DNA of 64,000 bases from assembly GCA_902774925.1 (NCBI GenBank), contig CACYKE010000004.1, positions 18,261 through 82,260 on the forward strand, in the 5' to 3' direction. The stretch's first letter is position 1. The number at the start of each line of letters is the position of its first letter. This DNA is from an uncultured Prevotellaceae bacterium. GTDB lineage: Bacteria; Bacteroidota; Bacteroidia; Bacteroidales; Bacteroidaceae. Below the pieces are notes generated by a model that searched no databases, was not told the DNA's origin, and worked only from the letters and a program-made list of their open reading frames with translations. Both the position numbers and the translations under genes were made by a program. Shown here piece after piece: positions 26,769 through 35,261 of the stretch.

Positions 26769-27605
26769 ATGCAATCTATTAGAACACTGAACGACATGAT
26801 TGTCTTCCTGCAACAGCGAGGAGACCGTAAACGTGTGGCTGTGGTATGCGCCCATGACGCCAGTACCCGCTATGCAGTAGAAAAAGGAAAGGAAATGGGA
26901 TTTATCGAACCCATTTACGTCGATGGCGACGACAAGGAAGAGTGTGCTCGCCGTGCCGTAGCCATGTGTAAGAATGGCGAGGCCGATATCCTGATGAAGG
27001 GGCTCATCAATACCGATGTCTTGCTGCGTGCCATCCTCGACAAAGAGAAAGGCATCCTGCGTCCCGGTCATGTACTGACCCATGTGGCTATGGCCGAGAT
27101 TCCCAAATACGAGAAGCTGCTCTTCTTCACTGATGCGGCTGTCATTCCCGTCCCCACCCCAGCTCAGCGTCGTCAGCAGATTCAGTATGTGAACTACGTT
27201 TGTCACGGCTTGGGTATCGAGGAGCCACGCATCTCGCTGATTCACTGTGCCGAGAAAGTCAGTGCCAAGGCATTTCCTTATACCACCGACTATCTCGACA
27301 TCATTGCCGAGGCACAGACAGGTAAGTTCGGACGTTGCATTATTGACGGTCCGCTCGACCTGAAGACATCCCTCGACAGCGTCTCTCTGCGTGAGAAAGG
27401 TATCCATAGCATCATCGACGGACAGGCCGATGCCCTCATCTTCCCCGACATCGTGGCCGGTAATGTGTTCTACAAGACGCTGACCCTTTTCGGTTATGCC
27501 AAGACGGCAGGTGTGTTAGAAGGTACCCAATGCTGCTGCGTGGTTCCCTCTCGTGCCGACAGTCCTGACTCCAAATATTATTCTCTTGCATTGGCTGCTA
27601 TATGA
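26769..27605 (+). CDS. ptb: Phosphate butyryltransferase
   Basis: Converts butyryl-CoA (or branched acyl-CoA) and phosphate to acyl phosphate. 278 residues of the phosphate acetyl/butyryltransferase fold: DILMKGLINTDVLLRA, GILRPGHVLTHVAM and IIDGPLDLKTSLD are visible family blocks. It overlaps buk by 4 bp, forming the classical Ptb-Buk pair. In Bacteroidota the pair probably also acts on isobutyryl- and isovaleryl-CoA from amino-acid fermentation. Confidence 0.9.
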   Translation: MQSIRTLNDMIVFLQQRGDRKRVAVVCAHDASTRYAVEKGKEMGFIEPIYVDGDDKEECARRAVAMCKNGEADILMKGLINTDVLLRAILDKEKGILRPGHVLTHVAMAEIPKYEKLLFFTDAAVIPVPTPAQRRQQIQYVNYVCHGLGIEEPRISLIHCAEKVSAKAFPYTTDYLDIIAEAQTGKFGRCIIDGPLDLKTSLDSVSLREKGIHSIIDGQADALIFPDIVAGNVFYKTLTLFGYAKTAGVLEGTQCCCVVPSRADSPDSKYYSLALAAI

Positions 27606-28669
27606 AGATTCTTGTTATTAATCCTGGTTCCACCAGTACCAAGATTGCCGTCTATGAAAACGAGACGCCTGTTCTGTTACGCAATATCACCCATTCCGCC
27701 GAACAGCTGGCTCCTTTCGGCAATATCACTGAACAGCAGGATTTCCGACGTCAGTTGGTGCTCGACGAGCTCGTAGCAGCCGACATACCCTTGGAGTTTG
27801 ATGCTGTCATCGGACGTGGCGGTCTGGTCAAGCCCATCAGTGGTGGTGTATATGAAATCAACCAGCGCATGCTGGACGACACATTGCATGGTTGTGTCAT
27901 GCACAGCCATGCCTGCAACCTCGGTTGTCTGCTTGCCTACGAAATTGCTGCCCAGATACCGGGCTGCCGTTCTTTCATCGCCGACCCAGGCGTTGTTGAC
28001 GAGTTGTCTCCTTTGGCTCGTATCAGTGGTTCTCCGTTGATGCCCCGCATCTGCATCTGGCATGCCCTCAACCAGCGCGCCATCGCCCGTCGCTATGCCC
28101 GTGGCATCGGTAAGGAATACGAGGATTTAAACCTCATCATTTGTCATCTTGGTGGCGGCATCAGTATTGCAGCCCATGAACACGGCAGGGCCATCGATGC
28201 CAATAATGCTTTGGACGGTGAAGGGCCTTTCTCTCCCGAACGTGCAGGCAGTCTTCCTGCTGTCGACCTCATCCGCCTGTGTTTCAGTGGCAAATACACG
28301 GAGGAACAGTTGTTGAAGCGTATTGCCGGTAAGGCCGGACTGAACGCCCATCTGGGTACCAACGATATGCGTGAGATTCTGAATCGCATCAATCATGGCG
28401 ACGAACATGCCAAACTCATTGTCGATGCTATGATTTACCACGTTGCCAAGAATATTGCCGCCGAAGGTGCGGTGTTGTGTGGTCAGATTGACGCCATCCT
28501 CATCACAGGTGGCATGGCTCATTCAGAGTATATTATCCATGAATTGCGCCGTCGCATCGGTTTTCTGGCTCCTGTCTATACCTTCCCCGGTGAAGACGAG
28601 ATGGAAGCCTTGGCACTCAATGCACTGGCTGTGCTGACAGGTCGCCGCGAGGCTAAAGTCTACGACTAA
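27602..28669 (+). CDS. buk: Butyrate kinase
   Basis: Makes ATP and butyrate (or a branched-chain acid) from acyl phosphate. ASKHA-fold kinase of 355 residues: VINPGSTSTKIAVY at the N-terminus, GRGGLVKPISGGVYEI, ICHLGGGISIAAHEHGR and ILITGGMAHSEYI. The start overlaps the ptb stop as ATGA. A hairpin follows the stop codon. Confidence 0.95.
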   Translation: MKILVINPGSTSTKIAVYENETPVLLRNITHSAEQLAPFGNITEQQDFRRQLVLDELVAADIPLEFDAVIGRGGLVKPISGGVYEINQRMLDDTLHGCVMHSHACNLGCLLAYEIAAQIPGCRSFIADPGVVDELSPLARISGSPLMPRICIWHALNQRAIARRYARGIGKEYEDLNLIICHLGGGISIAAHEHGRAIDANNALDGEGPFSPERAGSLPAVDLIRLCFSGKYTEEQLLKRIAGKAGLNAHLGTNDMREILNRINHGDEHAKLIVDAMIYHVAKNIAAEGAVLCGQIDAILITGGMAHSEYIIHELRRRIGFLAPVYTFPGEDEMEALALNALAVLTGRREAKVYD

Positions 28670-28691
28670 CCACAATCATAGGAGTGAACAA

Positions 28692-28728
28692 ATATATAGG
28701 GACGGAAGTTTTTTCCGCCCCTATATAT
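28692..28728. terminator. Bidirectional terminator between buk and xylB
   Basis: ATATATAGGGACGGAA and TTCCGCCCCTATATAT form a 16-bp stem with one mismatch and a GTTTT loop. It lies between two convergent genes. Confidence 0.8.
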
Positions 28729-28747
28729 ATAATAAGGTGTAAGTCGT

Positions 28748-30238
28748 TTACATATTCTTCTTGAGCGACTCTTTCCAGTGCGCATAAGCAGCAGCGTATG
28801 CAGCGCGGTCAGCCTCCTTGGGTTCGATGACCTGCAATTTCTCCAGTGAAGCAAAGGCCTCGTTGGCATTGGCATAGATGCCAGCACCGATACCAGCGCC
28901 CTTGGCAGCACCTACCGATCCGTCCGTATCATACAGTTCGATGGTAGCGCCACTGACGCCTGCCAGTGTGTCGCGGAACAGCGGACTCAGGAACATATTG
29001 GCTTTACCTGCATGAATTTTTTTGATATCCATACCCATCTGCTGCATGATTTCCATGCCATAGCAGAACGAGAATACGATACCCTCCTGGGCAGCACGCA
29101 CCAGATGAGCCTTCGAGTGCTTGTTGAAGTTAACGCCATTGATTGAGCAACCGATCTCCTTATTCTCGAGCACACGCTCAGCACCGTTACCGAATGGGAT
29201 AATCGTCACACCCTCACTACCTATAGGAGCCTGTGCTGCCAGGTCGTTCATCTCAGCATAACCAATCTCCGGCGTGATGTTACGATGTGTCCAGGCATTC
29301 AGGATACCCGTACCATTGATACACAGCAGCACACCCAGACGCGTCTGGTCGGCAGTATGGTTCACATGAGCAAAAGTATTTACACGGCTCTGTTTGTCGT
29401 AGTTCACTTCACCCAGCACACCATATACCACACCCGATGTTCCGGCAGTTGCAGCAATCTCGCCTGGATTCAGCACATTCAGTGACAGGGCATTGTTCGG
29501 CTGGTCACCGCCACGATAGGTAATCGGTGTACCGGCCTTCAGTCCCAGTTCAGCGGCAGCTTCAGCGCTTACCACACTCTGCTCGGCGAATGTTGGCACG
29601 ATGTCAGCAATCAATGAACTGTCAAAACCATAGTACTTCATCAGGAAGTCAGCCACCTGATTGTTCTTGAAGTCCCAGAACATACCCTCTGAGAGACCAC
29701 TGACAGTAGTGTTTGCTACACCAGAGAGGCGCATAGCGATATAGTCGCCCGGCAGCATCACCTTGTAAATCTTGCTATACAGCTCCGGTTCGTTCTCCTT
29801 CACCCAAGCCAGTTTGGCTGCCGTGAAGTTACCGGGAGAATTCAGCAGATGACTCAAGCACAGTTCACCACCCAATTCCTTGAAGGCTTTTTCACCGTAG
29901 GGCACTGCACGTGAGTCGCACCAGATGATTGCCGGACGCAGCGCCTTGAGGTCCTTGTCCACACACACCAGACCGTGCATCTGATAGGAGATACCGATGG
30001 CTTTGATTTCCTCACCGGTTGCACCGGCCTCTGCCATGATTTTTTTCAGACTCAGCTTGGCATTGTCCCACCACATCTGCGGGTCCTGCTCAGCCCATCC
30101 GGCCTTGACTGCCGTAATCGGTGCTTCCTTCTCGGGGAAGAATGCTGTTGCCACACACTTGCCACTATCGGCATTCACCAACGATGCCTTGACAGACGAG
30201 CTGCCGACATCAAATCCTAATAGATACCTGTTTGCCAT
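28748..30238 (-). CDS. xylB: Xylulokinase (FGGY carbohydrate kinase)
   Basis: Predicted to phosphorylate D-xylulose for the pentose phosphate pathway. FGGY-family kinase of 496 residues: GFDVGSSSVKASLV nucleotide motif, YQMHGLVCVD, IIWCDSRAVPYGE, TAGTSGVVYG, and the C-terminal GAAKGAGIGAGIY. No xylose isomerase or transporter is beside it. Specificity within the FGGY family is inferred from overall resemblance. Confidence 0.85.
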   Translation of the reverse strand: MANRYLLGFDVGSSSVKASLVNADSGKCVATAFFPEKEAPITAVKAGWAEQDPQMWWDNAKLSLKKIMAEAGATGEEIKAIGISYQMHGLVCVDKDLKALRPAIIWCDSRAVPYGEKAFKELGGELCLSHLLNSPGNFTAAKLAWVKENEPELYSKIYKVMLPGDYIAMRLSGVANTTVSGLSEGMFWDFKNNQVADFLMKYYGFDSSLIADIVPTFAEQSVVSAEAAAELGLKAGTPITYRGGDQPNNALSLNVLNPGEIAATAGTSGVVYGVLGEVNYDKQSRVNTFAHVNHTADQTRLGVLLCINGTGILNAWTHRNITPEIGYAEMNDLAAQAPIGSEGVTIIPFGNGAERVLENKEIGCSINGVNFNKHSKAHLVRAAQEGIVFSFCYGMEIMQQMGMDIKKIHAGKANMFLSPLFRDTLAGVSGATIELYDTDGSVGAAKGAGIGAGIYANANEAFASLEKLQVIEPKEADRAAYAAAYAHWKESLKKNM

Positions 30239-30374
30239 AATTTTTTATGTACTTATAACTAATATTATTACGTTTTCCACTACAAATTTCTCTAAAAATT
30301 TTCTAAAAAACAACTTTTTTGCACTTTTTCATCATTTTTTTATCATTTATTGACTACAATTAAAAATATTTTTT

Positions 30375-30382
30375 TACCTTTG
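30375..30382 (+). promoter_or_regulatory. -7 element (TACCTTTG) before the receiver protein gene
   Basis: TACCTTTG lies 56 bp upstream of the ATG at 30439. A TTG lies at 30350-30352. This is the likely main promoter for the plus-strand polysaccharide operon. The rest of the gap 30239-30438 is T-rich and shows nothing else I can name. Confidence 0.65.
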
Positions 30383-30438
30383 CATCGAATTGGCTGCCAA
30401 AATTGGCAAATACATTAGACTAAAGATTTATTTCATAT

Positions 30439-30807
30439 ATGAAAAAGAAGATACTAATACTTGATGACAAAGAGACCATCGCAAAGGTGCTCTCAATCTA
30501 TTTGATGAGTGATTATGACGTCCAGTGGCTCCCCGATGGACTGCAGGGTGTCAAGTGGCTTCAGGCAGGTAACACCCCTGACCTCATCATTTCCGACATT
30601 CGTATGCCAGGCATGCGTGGTGACGATTTCTTGGAGTGGATTAAGCAGAACGAGCTGTTCCGCCACATTCCTGTGATTATGCTTTCCAGTGAAGACTCCA
30701 CCAGCGAGCGTATCCGTTTGTTGGAAATCGGTGCCGAGGACTACATCGTCAAGCCCTTCAACCCGATGGAGTTAAAGATTCGCGTCAAGAAGATCCTTCC
30801 TAATTAA
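30439..30807 (+). CDS. Single-domain response regulator (receiver only)
   Basis: CheY-like receiver of 122 residues with the complete phosphorylation site: acidic pair Asp9-Asp10, phospho-acceptor Asp53 (LIISDIRMPG), the Ser/Thr switch (MLSSEDS) and the conserved Lys in VKPF. It has no output domain. It sits directly upstream of a phosphoglycosyl transferase whose N-terminus also looks receiver-like, so it may signal to the polysaccharide machinery by protein contact. No histidine kinase is in the window. Confidence 0.9.
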   Translation: MKKKILILDDKETIAKVLSIYLMSDYDVQWLPDGLQGVKWLQAGNTPDLIISDIRMPGMRGDDFLEWIKQNELFRHIPVIMLSSEDSTSERIRLLEIGAEDYIVKPFNPMELKIRVKKILPN

Positions 30808-30831
30808 TAATATACATTATTATATTATAAC

Positions 30832-32034
30832 ATGATAGGTGTAGTATATTTAGGAAACAATCCCAAGACACAAGAGCGTCTACGCTACATCCCCGGTCAG
30901 TTGGTCCGCATGACCAATGCCTATAAGGATGCAGCTCAGATATGTACTCCCCATGTCTCCAACGAACATTTCATCGTCTTTTTCGAGCGGAATGTGCGTA
31001 ATGAGGATATTACCGCCATCACCTATCTTCGGAAGAAGTGCCACAATGTCTATATCATCCTCATCACCAACAACATGTCGGAGGAGGAGCGTAACATCTA
31101 CATGAAGTGTGGTATCAACGACACCATTGTGGCCGAGGCTTCTGTCACGGAGCTGAACAAGAAGATTATGTTCATCTCCGACCGTGAGAGCATCCTTTTC
31201 GACGACCAGGCGCCCAAATATCGCATCTTGAAGTTCAAGATTCCCGTTTGGAAGCGTTTGTTCGATATTGTGTTCTCAGGTCTGGCCATCATTCTTCTCT
31301 CCCCCATCTTCATCATTACGGCCATTGCCATCCGTTTGGAGAGTCCCGGTCCGGTACTCTTCAAGTCCAAGCGTGTGGGAACCAACTACACCATCTTCGA
31401 TTTCTTGAAGTTCCGCAGCATGTACATCGATGCCGAAGACCGCTTGAAGGAGTTGAGCAAGGACCACAACCAGTATGCCGAGCAACACGAGGAAGAGCCC
31501 AAGACCACGGTCACTGCTCCGTTAGGCGAAGAAGCCGAGCAGGAAATGCTGGATATGGGCATGGAGTCAATGATGATGATTGACGACGAAGAGATTATGC
31601 TCGTTGGTGACGATTTCGTCATGGCTGAGAGCGACTATAACAAGAAGAAAGAGGAAGATATCAACAATGCCTTTGTCAAGATTGAGAACGACCCCCGCGT
31701 CACCAAGGTCGGTCAGTTCATCCGCAAATATAGCATCGACGAGCTCCCTCAGCTCTTCAACATCCTCAAGGGCGATATGTCCATTGTGGGCAATCGTCCT
31801 CTCCCACTCTACGAGGCCGAAAAACTCACTGCCGACTCGAACATCGACCGTTTCATGGCCCCTGCAGGCCTGACCGGCCTCTGGCAGGTCGAAGAACGCG
31901 GCAAGGGTGGCAATATGAGTGCCGAGGAGCGCAAGCAGCTGGACATCCTTTATGGCCAGACCTATTGCTTTACCCTCGATATGAAGATTATCTTCCGCAC
32001 CATCTTTGCATTTGTTCAGAAAGAAAACGTATAA
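30832..32034 (+). CDS. Polyprenyl-phosphate hexose-1-phosphate transferase with receiver-like N-domain
   Basis: Predicted initiating enzyme of repeat-unit synthesis. Residues 1-120 resemble a receiver fold without a clear phospho-acceptor. WKRLFDIVFSGLAIILLSPIFII (139-162) is the membrane anchor. The catalytic domain follows: SPGPVLFKSKRVG, FKFRSM-like LKFRSMYIDAEDR, then after an insertion DPRVTKVGQFIRKYSIDELPQ, LKGDMSIVGNRP and GLTGLWQV. The insertion (about 208-287) is strongly acidic with a Met-rich centre and splits the usually compact catalytic core. 400 residues. The sugar transferred cannot be read from the sequence. Confidence 0.88.
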   Translation: MIGVVYLGNNPKTQERLRYIPGQLVRMTNAYKDAAQICTPHVSNEHFIVFFERNVRNEDITAITYLRKKCHNVYIILITNNMSEEERNIYMKCGINDTIVAEASVTELNKKIMFISDRESILFDDQAPKYRILKFKIPVWKRLFDIVFSGLAIILLSPIFIITAIAIRLESPGPVLFKSKRVGTNYTIFDFLKFRSMYIDAEDRLKELSKDHNQYAEQHEEEPKTTVTAPLGEEAEQEMLDMGMESMMMIDDEEIMLVGDDFVMAESDYNKKKEEDINNAFVKIENDPRVTKVGQFIRKYSIDELPQLFNILKGDMSIVGNRPLPLYEAEKLTADSNIDRFMAPAGLTGLWQVEERGKGGNMSAEERKQLDILYGQTYCFTLDMKIIFRTIFAFVQKENV

Positions 32035-32061
32035 GTTATAAGAGAAAGTAAAAAGTAAGAT

Positions 32062-33054
32062 ATGAAAATCAGTGTAAACAAAATGGTAACCCAATGGGCA
32101 AAGAGGTTTTTACCTTTTTACCTTTTTACCTTTTTACCTTTATCGGCTGCTGCCCAATTTAACGAGAGTGGTATCAGTGCTGGTTTCTTTGACTCCAGCG
32201 AGGAAAGCACCATTAATTTCTCGAATTTCCATCTGCCTCCTTTGGCGGTACTTTTTGAGAATGCAAAACAGAACCCTCGTGTTCTATCTTTGGAAAAAGC
32301 TCGGGAATTGGCTCAGGCTGAAGTAGCCAAACAAAAGCGTCATATTTTCTCGTATGTCACCGGCCATGCCAGCTACAGCTATGGTAAAACCGATATGTGG
32401 GGGCAGAACTCCAGTTCTTACAATCTGGTACTCCAACAATACCAAGGCAGTGAGCAAAGCTATTGGAATGTCGGCGTCAATTTGGCTGTTCCTTTGGAAG
32501 ACATTTTGGATTTGACGGCAGCAGTTAAACGTAAAAGACTGGAAGCAGAAATAGCCATTTATAGAACTGACGAGGAATATGATAATTTAAAAAAAGAAAT
32601 TGCCACTCTTTTTATTAAAATTACCAACCAACTTGTAACTCTTAAAACCGCAGGAGAAGCAGCTGCTGCCTATCAAGGTGCGGGTGCTTTGAATCAGGAA
32701 GATTTTCACCAAGGTAATATGAACATTGAAGATTATGCTTGGACAAAAATGCATGAGTATTCTCAAGTAAGCAGTTATCAAAATATGCAAACTGCTATCA
32801 CTACTGATATAATTACCTTAGAAATTCTTTCACATACCCCTATTTTGACTAACACCACTACTGAAGTCACTTTAGATAGTGGCGATCAGAAGACAGAGAA
32901 ACAAATTCGCAAAGAGAACAAGGCCATTGACAAGCAGATCCGCAAAACAGCCGCAGCTGAAGAGAAAAGATATGCTGAAATGGAAAAAGCTGAGCAGAAA
33001 GCCCAGGAAAAAGCAGCTAAGTTAGCCAAGAAAGCTGAGAAAAAAAACAAGTAA
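32062..33054 (+). CDS. TolC-like outer-membrane protein with lysine-rich coiled-coil tail
   Basis: Predicted exported protein of 330 residues. The signal peptide LPFYLFTFLPLSAAAQ is encoded by an octamer repeat. The middle contains one TolC-like unit: LEKARELAQAEVAKQKR helix, SYWNVGVNLAVPLEDILDL strand-turn, then YDNLKKEIATLFIKITNQL helix. The last 50 residues are Lys/Glu/Ala-rich coiled coil. It is shorter than a full outer-membrane efflux protein. It lies where a Wza-type export protein would be expected, before the Wzz-like gene, so a role in polysaccharide export is inferred. A second ATG (MVTQWAKRF) is an alternative start. Confidence 0.7.
   Translation: MKISVNKMVTQWAKRFLPFYLFTFLPLSAAAQFNESGISAGFFDSSEESTINFSNFHLPPLAVLFENAKQNPRVLSLEKARELAQAEVAKQKRHIFSYVTGHASYSYGKTDMWGQNSSSYNLVLQQYQGSEQSYWNVGVNLAVPLEDILDLTAAVKRKRLEAEIAIYRTDEEYDNLKKEIATLFIKITNQLVTLKTAGEAAAAYQGAGALNQEDFHQGNMNIEDYAWTKMHEYSQVSSYQNMQTAITTDIITLEILSHTPILTNTTTEVTLDSGDQKTEKQIRKENKAIDKQIRKTAAAEEKRYAEMEKAEQKAQEKAAKLAKKAEKKNK
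32107..32138. repeat. Four-copy octamer (TTTTTACC)4 in a signal-peptide coding region
   Basis: TTTTTACC is repeated four times exactly and is followed by TTTATCGG. The unit of 8 bp is not a multiple of three, so gain or loss of one unit would shift the frame of the TolC-like protein near its N-terminus. Confidence 0.95.
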
Positions 33055-33075
33055 AACATAAAAGATAAGAACATC

Positions 33076-35259
33076 ATGGATTTATTTAGATATCTCGTTC
33101 GTTTTTTATACAAGATTCGTTGGTATTTAGTCATTTTACCAATGATTGCTTTAATTGTAGCATGGTTCTCGACTCGCCACATGGAACGTGTCTACGATAC
33201 CAATACGACTATCTATACGGGTATGATTACCGCCTACAATCTGGAAGGAGGTGTGGGTGCTGCTGGCGGCAATTCACAAACTAATATTACCAACCTCATG
33301 CTGATTATCACCACCGATAATACTATCCATGAGGTGGCACTTCGCTTGTTTGGTCGCTGTATGATGTATGGTAATCCCAACAAGGATAATAATTACATTT
33401 CCGCCGAACATTTCCGCCAATTGAATGCTTCCGTTCCTGCTGAGGTGAAGGCTCTGATTAATCACAATAGCGAGTCTCAGACATACGCAAATCTGAAAGC
33501 ATTCGAAAAGCCCAGGCAGGACAATTACCTGTTTGGTATTCTGAATTATCATCCCTATTTTGGCATTAATAGTATTACCTCCCGATTAAAGGTGATGCAA
33601 CTACAAAAGAGTGATATTATTGACATCGGCTATTCTGCTAATGATGCAGGTATTGCATACAACACACTTGATATTTTGAATGAGGTTTTTGCTCGTCAGT
33701 ACCAGCAATTGCGCTTTGGTGAAACCAGTAATGTCATCAAATTTTTTGAAAAAGAGGTAGCTCGTCTTTATCGTACCCTATCTAATGCCGAAGATGATCT
33801 CATCCGCTATAACATATCTAAAAAAATCATCAATTACAGTGAACAAACTAAAGTATTGGCAGGTTTGGAGGCTCAGCAGCAGAATTTCCGCAATGACCAG
33901 TTGATGAATTATACCACCGCGAAAGCTTTGTTGGATTATTTGGAGCGTCAGTTGGGCAATCGTGCTCAAGTGATTCGCGCTAATCAGGAATTTACCAATC
34001 AAGTGAAGGACATTTCCCGTTTACAATCCCGTATTTCCAATCTTCGACTAATGAGTAGTGAAGGTGGTGGTCGTGATTCTGAGTCACAGGAAGAATTAGC
34101 GAAAGCCCAGCGTGAGTTACAAGCTGTTACTGGCCGTGTAACAGAACTAACGAGGGACATTGAGGCTTCCACCTATAGTACAGAAACTGGTGTTAAAGCC
34201 AACGACATGTTAGGAAGATGGTTGGAACAACTCTTACTGTTGGAAAAGACCAAGGCAGAAATGACGGCAACAGACATCATGAAGAATAATATTGATAAGC
34301 AATATCTTTTTTATGCTCCTATTGGTGCCACATTGGATCGCAAGGCCCGTCATATAGGCTTTATTGAGGGCAACTATATGGAAATGCTGAAAGCATTGAA
34401 CGCAGCCCGTCTTCGTCAGCGTAATTTACAGATGTCGACAGCCACCCTGCGTGTGCTCAATCCGCCCATGTTCCCGCTGAATGCCCAGCCCACCAATCGT
34501 ATGATGATTCTGTTGGGAGCTTTTCTGCTAACCTTTATGTTGACGGCATTATGGTTCTTGATTGTTGAGTTGTTGGACCGCACACTCCGCGACCGCATGC
34601 GTTCTGAGCGCATCACCAAGATTCCTGTAATGGGCTGCTATCCCAAAGAAAGCAATCTGCGTTATCGTCGTTTCAACAAGACTATTGGTGACATGGCAAT
34701 GAAGCAGCTCAGCAAAGCTCTCCTTCCCCATTTCCAAGAAGGTCAGCAGAATGTGCTGAACCTGATTTCTACGGATTCAGGTAACGGTAAGAGTTATTTG
34801 GCTCAGGAATTAGAGAACTATTGGATATCCATTGGCCTGCAGGTTCGCCGCTTGACCTACGATGAGGATTTCCTCGCAGAAGACAGTCGTTTCATCTTAG
34901 CCAAGGATATTAAAGATATCTGTCCTGACATCCTACCCGATGAGATTGCCATTATTGAATATCCGAATTTGAACGAGAATTCCATTTCACCAGCCCTCCT
35001 CAATATGGGTACCGTCAATTTGATGGTCACCCGTGCCAACCGTACTTGGAAGGATGTCGATCAGAAGGCGCTCAAAGAAGTACAAACGATGTTGGATGAG
35101 GGCCATAAGGATTCGCTCTTTATGTATCTCACTGAAGCCAGCCGCTATGCAGTCGAGGAATTTGTAGGCCAGTTGCCACCTTATACCAAGTTCAACAACT
35201 TTGTCTATCGCCTGTCACAATTAGGTTTGACAGCCACTGAGAATGAACACGCCAAGTAA
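33076..35259 (+). CDS. Wzz-like chain-length determinant with degenerate tyrosine-kinase-like domain
   Basis: Predicted polysaccharide co-polymerase controlling chain length or export. An N-terminal membrane helix (WYLVILPMIALIVAWFS) and a second near 475-495 (MMILLGAFLLTFMLTALWF) flank a large periplasmic coiled-coil region. The cytoplasmic C-terminus resembles a BY-kinase: STDSGNGKSYLAQEL keeps the GKS of Walker A, but the Walker B-like stretch IAIIEYPNL is weak and no C-terminal tyrosine cluster is present. 727 residues. Probably a non-phosphorylating relative. It is immediately followed (2 bp) by the polymerase gene. Confidence 0.82.
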   Translation: MDLFRYLVRFLYKIRWYLVILPMIALIVAWFSTRHMERVYDTNTTIYTGMITAYNLEGGVGAAGGNSQTNITNLMLIITTDNTIHEVALRLFGRCMMYGNPNKDNNYISAEHFRQLNASVPAEVKALINHNSESQTYANLKAFEKPRQDNYLFGILNYHPYFGINSITSRLKVMQLQKSDIIDIGYSANDAGIAYNTLDILNEVFARQYQQLRFGETSNVIKFFEKEVARLYRTLSNAEDDLIRYNISKKIINYSEQTKVLAGLEAQQQNFRNDQLMNYTTAKALLDYLERQLGNRAQVIRANQEFTNQVKDISRLQSRISNLRLMSSEGGGRDSESQEELAKAQRELQAVTGRVTELTRDIEASTYSTETGVKANDMLGRWLEQLLLLEKTKAEMTATDIMKNNIDKQYLFYAPIGATLDRKARHIGFIEGNYMEMLKALNAARLRQRNLQMSTATLRVLNPPMFPLNAQPTNRMMILLGAFLLTFMLTALWFLIVELLDRTLRDRMRSERITKIPVMGCYPKESNLRYRRFNKTIGDMAMKQLSKALLPHFQEGQQNVLNLISTDSGNGKSYLAQELENYWISIGLQVRRLTYDEDFLAEDSRFILAKDIKDICPDILPDEIAIIEYPNLNENSISPALLNMGTVNLMVTRANRTWKDVDQKALKEVQTMLDEGHKDSLFMYLTEASRYAVEEFVGQLPPYTKFNNFVYRLSQLGLTATENEHAK

Positions 35260-35261
35260 GC

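Noticed and set aside
30239-30438. Invertible promoter of the kind used to switch Bacteroides capsules
   Set aside because: No pair of inverted repeats flanking the promoter at 30375 and no recombinase gene nearby.
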